Assembly (NCBI GenBank): GCA_036898135.1
Contig: CM072523.1
Coordinates: forward strand, 40,940,764 to 41,004,763
Source: Oncomelania hupensis
Taxonomy: Eukaryota > Mollusca > Gastropoda > Littorinimorpha > Pomatiopsidae
DNA: 64,000 nucleotides
Direction: 5' to 3'
A program made the position numbers and the translations under genes. The notes beneath the pieces are model-generated. The model saw only the letters and a list, made by a program, of their open reading frames with translations. It was not told the DNA's origin and searched no databases. Each line of letters starts with the position of its first letter. The stretch's first letter is position 1. This document shows, one piece after another, positions 13,489-24,401 of the stretch.

Positions 13489-13543
<55 letters not shown>

Positions 13544-13765
13544 TCTCTCTTTCTCTAACTCTCTTCTCTCTCACTCTCTCTTTCTCTCCTTTTCTCACTC
13601 TCTATCACCCTCTCTCTCATTCTTTCTCTTTCTCGCTATCTCACTCTTTTCTATCACTCTCTCACTATTTTCCTTTCTCCCACTCTCTCTCTTTCTCCCA
13701 CTCTCCCTCACTCTCTCTCTCTCTCTCTCACTTTTTTTTAAAATCTTTCACACTCTCTTTCTCTT
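13378..13765. repeat. Long pyrimidine-rich (CT)n tract
   Basis: Nearly 390 bp in which the plus strand is almost entirely C and T. A pure CT core lies near 13490-13538 and scattered CACTCTCT words follow. The Ser/Leu-rich frames over it are artefacts. Confidence 0.92.
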
Positions 13766-14814
13766 TCTAAAAGTCTTGTTTAGCGCACGGGTTCTTGCAT
13801 ACCACAATATAAGGTAACACTACACCGATCTCTAGTACGCTGTTGATCTGAACCTGTCATATGCAGCGACCGCGAGGTTGTCTTGTTTGACCCATCCATT
13901 GATTGATCGATCGGTTTCTGTTCCATAACATGGATTGATTATTCCCTGTTCCTCACTTATATTCATACAGTTTTATGCTGGTTACGTCTGTGTAGAAATC
14001 AAAGTCTTTGTTCTTATTTATTTGTATCTTCCATTCTTCTTGTCCTTACTCTATCTTTTCTCAGCTTCTTCACATTACTTCTCCCTGCCCTGTGTCTTTT
14101 TTGATATTATTCGGTGCTTCCTAATGCCTCCATACCTTATTCAAATCTTCTCTCATATATCTTCCTTCTAAAGAAAATATTTAAAAGCTTTGTTAAATGT
14201 TCTGCATTATGTTAATTTGTTAAAGGACAGTTAGGAAAATTAGATTTTTGCAATTAGTCCAAAATCTGTATCCCTAATTTTAAAAAAAGTTTCAAGTTTC
14301 CTTCTGACTCCACTCCCTTCAACATGAAATATTCATGATACAGTTTTCGTGCTTATTTTTCTGTTTAGAAACCAGTCTTGCTGTTAGTTCGTATTTTCCT
14401 CATTCCTTTTCTCCATGTCTTTTCGGGGGTTCTGCACTTGCTACTCTTTCTGTGCCTTGTTCAAAAATCAACCCTCCTCTGTGTCTGTCAGGAGGTTCTG
14501 CTCTTCCCAATCGTTCAATGTTTTATCCAAACCTTCTACCATATCCCTCTTCCGACCTCCATCCCCTGTCCTACACTATTATTTTCATTGTCTGTTCACT
14601 ATAGCCTAAACTTCCTCGTTAACACGAGCACCTTGCAACGTTCACTCCTCATTCATTCCCTAAAGGCACTGGCACCAGTTTGTGAATCAGCATCCTCATC
14701 CATTTCCACCGCCGCCGCCGTCGCTGCCGCCGACACTGGTGTTGTTGATGTTGCTGCTGCAACTGCTGCGGCTGTCACGTTGTGTGCAGGAGTCAACCAT
14801 GCGTGAATGTTACC
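13766..14814. other. Non-coding stretch, nothing recognised
   Basis: No gene recognised. The overlapping frames at 14335-14806 are short and lack family motifs. A GCC/GCT-rich patch at about 14706-14770 gives poly-Ala translations only. Confidence 0.5.
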
Positions 14815-15420
14815 TGTCGTATCGCGCGGCATCCGTGGTTGTGAAACTATGGAGAGAGAAAGTAGCGCAGAGGCGTACCATTTTGTTCCGCAGTTTTGTA
14901 ACAGTCTTCTATCTGTAAATTTCGCTGCGTCGGTTGCTGTGAAACTATGGAACAGATATATGCAAGAAGGCATGCAATGTCCATCTTCTCCCACCCATTC
15001 CCATCCTTACCATCCAAAACCCTCTCCCCCTAAATGTGATAGTCTGTTTTACTTGTCCTATTCATCTTACCCCGTAACTCGAAAGTCGTTGGACTCGTTT
15101 TACCAACGTACTCCATCTTTCACTGTCCTCTGCAACCCTCATGACTTTGCTCAGTGTCTAATGTTGTCCTCCCACCTTTTTTTCTGTCTCACTTTTCTTC
15201 TGCCTCCTTGCACCGTGCGTTTTCCTTGTCGGCGATCTGTTTAATTTATGCGGCAAACATTATTGTAAAACTATAGAGCAGCTACAGAGGCAACAAGGCA
15301 TGACAATTTTGTCCGCAGTTTTTTTAATGATCCTCGCAACAGTTACTGTGAAACTACGGAGCAGATTACATGCTAAAAGGAAATGTATGTGTGTCCCCAG
15401 TTTTTCATGATCCTTTGTTT
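14815..15420 (+). repeat. Four diverged ~85-bp repeat units split by a LINE fragment
   Basis: The phrase GTGAAACTAyGGAgcAGA recurs near 14849, 14938, 15274 (as TTGTAAAACTATAGAG) and 15348. Each is preceded by a GcrgcaaCagT-like lead and followed, after about 35-45 bp, by TTTTGTyCGCAGTTTT or a related phrase. Units 1 and 2 are about 89 bp apart and units 3 and 4 about 75 bp. Units 2 and 3 are separated by about 330 bp that include a fragment of the LINE family found elsewhere in the window, so the LINE appears to have landed inside the older array. Confidence 0.7.
15055..15225 (-). mobile_element. Non-LTR retrotransposon 3' end, short decayed copy
   Basis: Read on the minus strand, this contains TVQGGRRKVRQKKRWEDNIR followed, after a small deletion and frame change, by VMRVAEDSERWSTLVKR and QRLSSYG. 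These match the tail of the same element at 16459-17037 (RRGRQKKRWEDNIREW ... RTAEDREKWSTLVKR ... QRLSSYE) and the copy at 62857-64000. Only the last 60 or so codons and the 3' tail remain. It is 5'-truncated, as is usual for LINE copies, and not functional. Confidence 0.8.
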
Positions 15421-16185
15421 AATATGTGGACGAGCTGTATAATATTTTTGGCAACAGCTCTTCACAGTTTTCATATACGCGAGTAAAACGCACGGAAGAT
15501 AAATCTGACAGTTTGTGACAAAAACAAAGCCAACACACTTTTCAAAATCATTTCACCTCCTTCTAGAGAACACGAGACGAATTTCAGTGTGAATTTTGAC
15601 TGTCCGGTGTTCTTAGACTGCGAGATCGAGACAACTAAGTCTTCACAACACAAAGAAATTCATTTTAGTGTTGCCCGACTTGCTATTGTTTATAGGGTAA
15701 TGTACTTAGACCAGAGAAGTAGTTTAACGGTACAGATCTGTATCGCTTGCGAGTGTTTTGGGAGAGGAGGATAAGGCAGAGGGGTGAAAATGACAAAGTG
15801 AGTTTTTTTAATGTTGTAAAATCTGGTGAAAGTACGCGAGGAATAATAAGGGAGAGTGTGAAAAGGTGACCAAAGCGATTGAAAAAAAAAAAGATGAAGA
15901 AGAGGGTCCATGTTGTGATAATACAACACACACCTGTTTAACTTCAGTTTCGCTTGTGTATAGTCTTGTTGCACGAACAGCTAGCGCAACTTTTATGATT
16001 TCCTTTTACCCTTGAAGATTATGTGTTTGATGCTGTTACGCCTTTATGGTCGGGATGATCCTAACACCTGGACATTAAAATAATATTCGCACTTTCTTCG
16101 TATCACCTGCGTTAACTGTTATGGAGTTGCGACCTCCTTGTTTTGGGTTTTTATAACTGAACACAGTAAAAGTTATCATAAGTGT
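15421..16185. other. Non-coding stretch, nothing recognised
   Basis: No gene or repeat family recognised. Short frames on both strands lack motifs. Confidence 0.5.
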
Positions 16186-16213
16186 GGGTGTGTGTGTGTG
16201 TGTGGGTGTGTGT
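16186..16213. repeat. (GT)n microsatellite
   Basis: A short GT run with GGG interruptions. Confidence 0.85.
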
Positions 16214-16458
16214 AAAAATGCCAGTAGGGCATTGGGTTATCAGTTCCGCGGATTGTCCCTAAATAGCCCGCTTACCGGGTGAAAGAGCTACGCAAGGCGC
16301 TACCCACAGATCAGGGCCTAACGTATAGACGTCAGCTTGCAGCATCAAGAAAATTATAGCAACAATACTTTTGAAATTATAATGATCATGTTTATTGACA
16401 CAATAGCATTGCATGATATAGACTATCAGTATTAGATTTACAATAGATGCTATTACAT

Positions 16459-17037
16459 CAGACAGTGGGTCCCGAAAGGAAGTCCTCTTCAGGATAGCAT
16501 AAACAACTGCTGCCCTGACAAGACTGAAGCACATTTGGAAAGACAGGACCACCAGTCTACACTTCAAGGTAAGGTTGCTGCGCTCCCTTGTCATCTCCAT
16601 CTTCCTATACTCTTGCAGAATATGGACCCTCACAGCAGACCTCCAACGAAAAATACAAAGCATGGAGATGCGGTGCTACAGAGGACTTCTAAGCATTTCC
16701 TGTATCCAGCACATCACCAATGACCAAGTCCGACAGATCATCACATAAGCCATTGGACAACGCGAAGACTTGCTCACTGTTTGAAGAAACGGACACTCCG
16801 ATGGTATGGCCACATCACCAGAACATCAGGCCTTGCAAGTACCCTCCTGCAAGGCACGGTGCAAGGAAGAAGCAGAAGAGGGAGACAGAAAAAGAGATGG
16901 GAAGACAACATTCGAGAATGGGCTGGCTTGACCCCGAGTGAAGCCATGAGGACTGCTGAGGACAGAGAAAAATGGAGTACACTGGTTAAACGATCCTCTG
17001 TGTTATCTCAACGACTTTCGAGTTACGAGATAGGCTA
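16459..17037 (+). mobile_element. Non-LTR retrotransposon (RTE-like), 5'-truncated decayed copy
   Basis: This encodes the C-terminal part of a LINE polyprotein downstream of the reverse transcriptase domain. In pieces across frames one reads RLKHIWKDRTTSLHFK, a LRSLVISIFLYSC-like segment, QRKIQSMEMRCYRGLLSI, KKRTLRWYGHITRTSGLAS, GRQKKRWEDNIREWAGL and RTAEDREKWSTLVKRSSV, ending QRLSSYEIG and a stop near 17037. The first part (16459-16780) is broken by frameshifts and an in-frame stop; the last 85 codons (16781-17038) are open. The family is widespread in invertebrate genomes and often labelled endonuclease-reverse transcriptase. RTE-like is my best placement, not proven. The copy starts inside the ORF and is dead. 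Confidence 0.85.
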
Positions 17038-17182
17038 GGACACGCCGGATAAATGGACAAACGCAGGATAAATGCTAACAACATGTATAATGTGACTTCG
17101 CATCACTATTTTGACCTTGTCCGTTTTCTTTCACTACGATCAATTAAATGTAAAACTAATAAATAAATAAAAATTGAAAAAA

Positions 17183-17219
<37 letters not shown>

Positions 17220-18574
17220 TTTAAGAGTGAACAGTTCGAAGGATGCAGGTTCTCACATTTTCACCTCGACATTGTTTTGACACCTTGCAATTTCACTTGA
17301 AGTGTCCCATGGGTCTTGTTTATGGTTGAAAACCCAGCGTCTCTCGCTCTTTCTCTCTTGACAGACGGAGTCTCTTGGACAATAGGTGTAAGGTGAGAAG
17401 AAGGTAGAAGAAGAGAAAGAAAAAGGAGAAGAGCTAAATAGGAGTTGGCATGAGGAGAGAAGATTACAAGAAGAAGGTAGGAGAAGAGAAAGCAAAATAA
17501 GGTGGAATAGTGGAAAGAACGAAGACAGAAGAAGCGGAGGAGGAGATAGAAAATGACGCGGCGATAGAAAAGGAAAGGGAGCTCATACTCACCCCCTCAC
17601 CACTCATCTTCCAGCACTCTACTTGCCTTTTTAACCTCATCTTCTACCTCCTTTACAGCACAGTCCACGGTATTTGCTCTAAGCACATTTCAAGCACACG
17701 AAGCTAGTCAACCAGCCACAATTCAGAACTTCGCACAGCACAGGATTTGGAATAGTTTGGGGTTCGAAACGTACTTCACTTCGGAGGAGGATGGAAGAGC
17801 GAGTTGTCGCTCGCTGCAGCCCCATCGTCAGCTTTTTAAGCTCACAAAACTCACCACTGGAACTTCACTTGGTCCCCGTTTTGCAGCTTACATTTCACTT
17901 TTCTGCCTTTATGCGCATGCGCTGCACGTGTGCGATTGCATCTCCATCTCGCGGTGGCTTTTGTAGTTCCTCCAAGGGCGGCAACCACGCGTGTCAGCTG
18001 ATTCGAAATGCAATGGGTTTAATCCGAAGTCTGAACTTGACCCATCCGGCCTATCTTTGTCCATGGAAATAATTGTATTAGTCTTTTCAATGGCGTAATC
18101 ATTTCCATCAATCATTTCTTATTTACTTGTCTTTCTTGTTCTTTTCTCCCTTCTAATACCAATCCGCCATTTTGACTGTTGTTTTATAATTTCATTTAAC
18201 AGTTCATTGGCGTAATTATTAGCATCGGCCCTTTCTATTTCGAAATCTCCACATATCCTTTCCTTTTCTAATATAATTTCATGACTATAATTTACTACTA
18301 ATAAAGTTTCCGTGTTGTTGTTTTTTCATCAATTTTCCTTCTCTCTCATCCTCAAAGATATCTGCTGCCAAGAAATATCAACATATTAGGCCTACTAGCT
18401 TTTATTCTGGTGTGTCTAGTCTGATCTTCCTGCTATCTCTCCTCGAACGATTTTTTACACAGTAGGCATGTCCTTTAAATTTAAAGATAGTTTCATGTTT
18501 GTTAAATTTGGAATAGTTTTATGTTTTCAAAATTAATTGTCGTTGCATTTTCTAGCTCAAATCTGAGTACAAAT
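17038..18574. other. Non-coding stretch, nothing recognised apart from simple repeats
   Basis: It contains a CT dinucleotide run at 17187-17214 and a purine-rich tract at about 17395-17600 rich in GAAGAAG and GGAGAAG words. No gene recognised. Confidence 0.5.
17187..17214. repeat. (CT)n microsatellite
   Basis: About 13 pure CT units just downstream of an AATAAATAAATAAAAATT stretch. Confidence 0.93.
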
Positions 18575-18925
18575 CTCAGTAGACGAAACAGCCATAGCTA
18601 GTTAGCTACCCATTTTAGTCCCAGCATTTGAACATAGATATCTATTGGACGAAGAGACCTAGCATCCTTGGTCCCCAAACCTGAAAAAAAAAACTTCTAG
18701 ACGAAGCATTGCGGCATCCTCGTGTTTCCATCAAATCTGGCATATTCTGCACGAAAGAGCAGTTTTCTGCAGTCCCAAATGTAGGCACAGATTTTCGCTA
18801 GACAAAGTATTCCAAAGTACAGTACGAAATCTGAAAAAAAAAACTTTTCTAGCGAACCAGCATCGCTTTCAGCGTCCCAAAATATGAATAGTAATATATC
18901 TCTTCTAGACGAATCAGCAAAGAGG
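18575..18925 (+). repeat. Degenerate ~51-bp tandem array, about seven copies
   Basis: The phrase TTCTAGACGAAgcA, or close variants, occurs at about 18580, 18645, 18698, 18748, 18799, 18850 and 18906. Spacings are 65, 53, 50, 51, 51 and 56 bp. Between occurrences a GCATC..(C/G)GTCCCAAA phrase recurs (18618, 18671, 18772, 18874), often followed by a CTGAAAAAAAAAACTT phrase (18681, 18831). The units are strongly diverged, so the array is old. Confidence 0.8.
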
Positions 18926-19521
18926 ATCTCCTTGCAAGCAGCACATACAACAGCTTCTTGAAGGCCGTGTATCTGAATGACGTTTCGCTAATGTTTTGGC
19001 AAGATTCAGGAAAGATGTTTGTCTGTATCATTAACGTTGGATCAGACTCTGCTTAACTCGTCATCCGAGACCCTTCGTTGCGAACGCGAGTTGCTGGTAT
19101 AAAGGTTGCGTCCCGTGAATTCAGTTACGGGCTGAGGATAGCAACGTTATTCTTTTCCTTTAAAAAAAATCTCTGTCTTCTCGTTCTCTTCTTGATATGT
19201 ATTTTGATGGATTTCGTGGTGGTGTATTTACTGGCATAAAAATCGAGTGCTTCTGAGGTGCTTGCTTTGCCTGGAAGAAAGAAAGAAAAAGAAGAAGAAA
19301 ACGAGAGCAGGGCTCAAGAAAGTGAATGATGCGTAACGTTTTATGTGCAGTTTGAAAAGTGCAGTTGCTGAGTGCCACCCCCCCCTTCCTCCCCCCCCCC
19401 CTCAAAAAAAAAGAAAAAGAAAAGAAGGTTATACTCCAAACAGATATCTCAAATGATGAGCTCTAGATGATACAAGAGATTATAGGGTATACGACGGCGA
19501 CATCGATGACTTTGGCGACGA

Positions 19522-19560
19522 AGATGATGATGATGATGATGATGATGATATGATGATGAT
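19522..19560. repeat. (ATG)n microsatellite
   Basis: About 12 ATG/GAT triplets with one slip. Confidence 0.92.
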
Positions 19561-20108
19561 TGTGATAGCTACAGCGATTGTGATGACAATTAGGACTGTG
19601 ACGGACATTAACGACATCGCATGTTTGATCCCTAAACATGCATAAAGCACGCACACACGCATACACACACTAAATATAAATAAATACACAAATAAATAAA
19701 TTAATTAATTACTTGAAAAAATACGGACACCGGAAGAATGAGAAAGGATTAGATGAATTTGAGCTATGAAAGCGAAGAAGAAAAAGAGGAATGAGAGGAG
19801 GAAGGAAGAAAGGAATGGGGATTTAGAGGAGGATGTCACAGCAGGAAAACTGTTTAGCGACATGAGGCGCACATCCGCCCGACCGCCACATGTGTGGTGT
19901 TACTAGTCTGCGTCCAGAACATACATGTACCATAGTATCTTAAAGCTGAACCCTCAGCGTTTGTTTGACTGTCCCAAACTTATGTTGTGGGTCTTCTGCT
20001 TCTTCTTGTTGATGATGATGTGATCTGATTGACTGTTTCCAGGGTATTATAGCTTTCTTTCTTTAGGACAGGTTGTAAGACTTAAGATTTTAAGCCTAAA
20101 ACCTGTTT

Positions 20109-20125
20109 ACTTTCTTTCTTTCTTT

Positions 20126-20216
<91 letters not shown>

Positions 20217-20220
20217 TTTC
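20109..20220. repeat. (TTTC)n microsatellite
   Basis: About 110 bp of TTTC tetranucleotides with two slips. Confidence 0.96.
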
Positions 20221-21064
20221 TTCTTGGAGCTTTAGAATACGTTATGCCATCTTAAAGATGAATTTGACGACCTATACCTGTTCTTGTATTGCGATTTGTG
20301 ATTCTGGAGAGAGTGGGGGGGGGGGGGGGAGAGAGAGAGAGTAGGCGGTGAGGGGAAGCGGTGGTAGTGTTGAAGGGTTTGTTAACGTTTTTTAGTATAC
20401 AAATGATAGGATGGGATAATTATGAAAAAGGGCGTTAGAAATAAAACCAAAATCGAATATCCCAAAATAAAACAAAACAAAACAAAACTGATGAATACAA
20501 GAAAACAAGACGAGTATAAAGGTGGGTGTGGATGGGGTGTACCATTGTTCCTCTATAAAAAGAAGGGACGCAGAAGAGGGTTATAGGAACAAGCTACAAT
20601 ACTAGAATAACATAGGGAGAGGAGACAAGGTGGAGAGTGGCCGGAACGTTTAAAGAACACCAGTAAATTTGGGGCATGAAGGAAACCTGGGGTGGGGGAT
20701 GAGGGAGGGTGGGGGGTGGGAACGGATGGTATTTAGAGGAGGGCGGTATGAACAAGAGAGAATACAAGAAAACACGAGGGGAAAAAGAGAAAAAAAAAAG
20801 GGGTCGTCATCGTCGTTGTCGTCCAATGAAGTCGTTGTGAATGGAGTGAGTCGCTGTAGCGCTCTTGATGGTGTTGTGTTCGCCTCCCGCTGGAACAAAA
20901 CGTCGGCGTGGTCGCGAGCGCCGGGCTCCTTTGTCCCCTCGTCATTAGAGGATCAGATTCTGACGTGTAAGTGCCCCCGTGTCTCCGCCTTGAAGAATTC
21001 GCTCCTCTTGTTCAGCCTGTCTGTGGCAACCAGAAAGAGAAGATTCACAAGCAGTGTACGTACC

Positions 21065-21370
21065 ACCTGAGATAGCATGATCTTCGGAACACATGGCAGG
21101 TAGCAAAATGATGGTATATTATATTGTTATAATGTAAAGCACATAGAAATAGGTAGTCCCGCCTTTTAGTACATGGGGATTGGAGTTGACGAAATTTCGC
21201 TGAGGCTACCTGAGATAGCTTGATCGTTGCAACACATGGCAGGTATAAGCAAGAGAGAGGGTAGTATAGTATTAATATTTGAAATACGTTGTCTTTGGTA
21301 AATGAGGATTTGGAGTTGACGAAGCCAAGCAATGAGCAATGATACAGTCTGAGACCATCTGAGATAGCCA
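21065..21370 (+). repeat. ~146-bp direct repeat, two units plus start of a third
   Basis: The phrase AcCTGAGATAGC begins at 21065, 21208 and 21357. In the first two units it is followed by tGATCgTtgcAACACATGGCAGGTA. The shared phrase GGAtTtGGAGTTGACGAA lies late in each unit. Middles have diverged. The second copy of the large block carries the same array from 39119. Confidence 0.75.
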
Positions 21371-21901
21371 GACAGCACCACAACCAACCCCTGCCTCCCG
21401 CCAACCACCGTTACTCCCCACCTTACCCCCTTTTCATACCCCCGTCCTCTCGTTCATGTAATTCTTAAGTCGGCTAAGTAGTTCACTGACACACCTTAAA
21501 TGTCAGCGGTTTCCTGCCTAACAATCAGCTGGAGAGGTAACGATCCTTCAAGACTGTCATCGTGATTTTTCTTAACTACTGGGTCGTAGTCACTGGGGCG
21601 TTATAATGCCTGTAATATTATTTGGAACCTCATACTCACAGTTCTCTAAGCAAAAGCTCAAAACACAATACAGGCTATAAAACGGCGAACTTTTGGCGAC
21701 GACGACGACACCCAGTGCTTCAGCACAACAAGGTCTTCAGAGAATACATGGCCTAATAGTAATGCATGAAAGAAGGCTTAAGCCAGATTGAATATCAGAG
21801 AGAAAATCTTCAGTACAACAAACAAACAAAAAGCAAGAAAGTGTGGATTCGCATGTAAACCTTTTATCTGTCAACATCTTAACCCACATTATAATGTGTG
21901 A

Positions 21902-22028
<127 letters not shown>

Positions 22029-22102
22029 TCTTCTGACTATGACGCATGTTTAGTGTTTACGTCATCATCACTGACCTCATGTTTTTTAATTATTTTTCAT
22101 CA

Positions 22103-22125
22103 CTGAAGAAGGGCGTAGCCCGAAA
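22103..22125 (+). ncRNA. Hammerhead-ribozyme-like core, probable retroelement relic
   Basis: CTGAAGA fits the hammerhead core CUGANGA. It is followed by a short hairpin (arms GGGC and GCCC, loop GTA) and then GAAA, the order of the hammerhead catalytic core. Minimal type I hammerheads of this form are known from Penelope-like elements and retrozymes of animals. Helices I and III around the core look weak here (the downstream GATAATATTTTTCTGGGTG pairs poorly with the upstream ATCA), so cleavage activity is doubtful. The same motif recurs at 40156-40178 and, degenerate, at 59815-59840. Confidence 0.35.
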
Positions 22126-22344
22126 GATAATATTTTTCTGGGTGTTTTTTGTGTATTTTGTTTCTGATTTCTCAACATCTTAACCCACGTAAGGAGTTTT
22201 CTCCGAAGGCCAGGATTTATCTACTGTCATCAAGCCGTTTGACCACACCACAACCTTATCAAGGTCCCAAGTTTCTTGCCAAACAACAAAGAATGTCCGC
22301 ATTTACAGAATACATGTAATTAAGTCACATAGATGAAGTGACGT

Positions 22345-22600
22345 TAACAAACATATAGAAGAAGGTCCAAGAAAAGAGGTCTAAATAAATTGCAAGAAAG
22401 AAAGCCTGAATCGTGAATGGAATACAAGAAACAAGGTCCAAGTATAGAACAATACAAACAGGAAAGCAAGGATGAATCCTAAATGGGATAACATAAGAGA
22501 AAGGTCAAAATGAACTACACAAAACAAAGGCCTGTGTAGGATATTAAAAAGAAAGCCCGGAGAACATAAGACCAGAAAACAACGCAATAAAAAAAAGATA
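22345..22600 (+). repeat. Degenerate ~26-38-bp A-rich tandem repeat
   Basis: The phrases AAGGTCcAA, AGGTCtAA, AAGCCTGAA, AAGGTCCAA, AAGCAAGGA, AAGGTCAAA, AAGGCCTGT and AAGCCCGGA recur at intervals of about 26-38 bp, each preceded by an AAGAAA-like stretch. It is an old, decayed array. The minus-strand frame across it (22381-22632) is hydrophobic but is best explained by the repeat. The same array lies near 40405-40660. Confidence 0.5.
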
Positions 22601-23486
22601 AGCTGTCGTCGAGGAGTAGAAAAAAAAGGCACAAGATCTTGACAATTTCATCTTGCAAATTTGTAAGAGTCTAAGGCGAACAGCTGAAGAGCTCATTTAA
22701 CTTCAGATAACCGAGGTCCAGGAGTAAAAAGACTGTAACACAGATCAGAGTGAACTTAACGAACCTTTAACAATTTTAAAAACAAAATGTGATTGATGTG
22801 TAGGAGTGAAAGTGAGACAGACCGAAGAGGAAGAACGTTTTAAATAATGTGAAGAAGACGGACAGCTATAGCATCGGCGGATGTGCGAAGACTGCAGAAA
22901 CGGCTAGCAGTTCATGGCTGGCGAAGCTTACTCCTTTCAACGGATAAGAGGGAGAAGAAAGGTCTCGTCAAGCCTTAGCTACGTTGGACGGTCAGCAGCT
23001 ATGGCTTTACCATCTTCCCATTCTCGTGCCACCACAATTTTGCTTCATCTACCCTATCCGTCATCTGACATGTGAATCCCCCCCCCCCCCCCCCCCTCTT
23101 GTATTCACGAATAAAAAGGTCACAGGTCATGGAGACCTCACACACCACTCCACCCATACGGCATAGAGAAAACCCACTCCCCACTGAATAGGGAGTGAGC
23201 CACAAAAGACTCAGCCACGCTGTATGTACAATCCACCCCCTAGAATTACTATATAGCGCTATGCTTCCCACTTCAAAAAGAAGTTCTATGATGCGCAGTA
23301 CATAAAGATTTTTGTTCAACAGCGCTGTTTGCATGCTACTCGTTATTCTGTTGTCAGTTAAAAAGGCCCTATAGTTCTTTGAAGGTGATAGTCTCGTGTA
23401 TTGTATTTGTAGCTGCCTTCCAATTCATTATCAACGGGTGTGTGCGACTTCTTGTGTCAAGCTGCTTGTCGTCGACGGTCAGGAGT

Positions 23487-23531
<45 letters not shown>

Positions 23532-24304
23532 CGTAATAAAATTTCAAGTGTTGGAAATTAGGAAATTCGACGAAGTTTTTTTCTTAATAATTGTACATTC
23601 TTTGTATTAAAAAATAGTCCATTAAAACCCAATATAGGCTTAGATTAAGTGTAAAATTGCTAGAACTTGATTTCTTTCTCATAAAAATTTAAATATACTT
23701 AATGTCATAAACTAAGTATTAATTATGATATATATTTTGTACGTTTTTTGTAGTATTATGAGATTAAAAGGGTGAAAAAGAAGGACAAGGGATTTTGTAA
23801 CACTGGGGGAGGTTAGTGTAATGTTGAAACTAAGATTAACACTGATCACATTCCTGTTAATCTCGCTTTTGTGGTAGCAAATACTTCGCCAGTAGTGAAC
23901 AGTCTGCACACGACGTTTGCGCTTTAATCTCTGTGTCAGGCTGCTCTGCGAATACCTTCGTATCTGCGTCTATTCTGCCTGATCTGTAACTTCGTTGTTA
24001 AACTTAATGTGAAGTATTCATTTGTACAATAACGATATAGCTATAGCTACACGTTATGATATACTATTATAATTAAAATGTAACTATACTAAAATGCAGG
24101 TACGCTTTTCGAGTTCTTGTTTGACAGACGACCACTTTAAATAAATATGAGGTACAGTGAAAACGTAATTAGTAATTAATCAGAGTCTCCTCTCTGAAAA
24201 TCCTTACCGGGAAGAAAGGGGACTATAAACTGATTTAAAAAAAAAAAAAACAAACAAACCGTAATTAGTTTGGAAATAAACCGCTAAATATCATCTAAAT
24301 ATTA
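22601..24304. other. Non-coding stretch inside duplication copy 1
   Basis: No gene recognised. It contains a C run near 23080-23097, a GA run at 23478-23528 and AT-rich sequence. At 23808 copy 1 has only a short G run, where copy 2 has a 173-bp poly-G. Confidence 0.5.

Positions 24305-24398
<94 letters not shown>
24305..24398. repeat. (ATT)n microsatellite
   Basis: About 30 ATT triplets; the matching array in copy 2 (42533-42599) is shorter, about 22 triplets. Confidence 0.96.

Positions 24399-24401
<3 letters not shown>

Larger units (their letters stand above)
18926..20728. other. Non-coding stretch with simple repeats
   Basis: No gene recognised. It holds an ATG array (19522-19560), short runs of C near 19378-19402, a long TTTC array (20109-20220), a G run near 20314, and AAAAC repeats near 20467-20487. 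Confidence 0.55.

Noticed and set aside
16781..17038. An 85-codon frame as a host gene
   Set aside because: It is the C-terminal end of a retrotransposon polyprotein, repeated at 15055 and 62857.
22381..22632. Hydrophobic minus-strand frame, possible membrane protein
   Set aside because: It lies on a degenerate A-rich tandem repeat whose complement is T-rich, giving Phe/Leu codons by composition.
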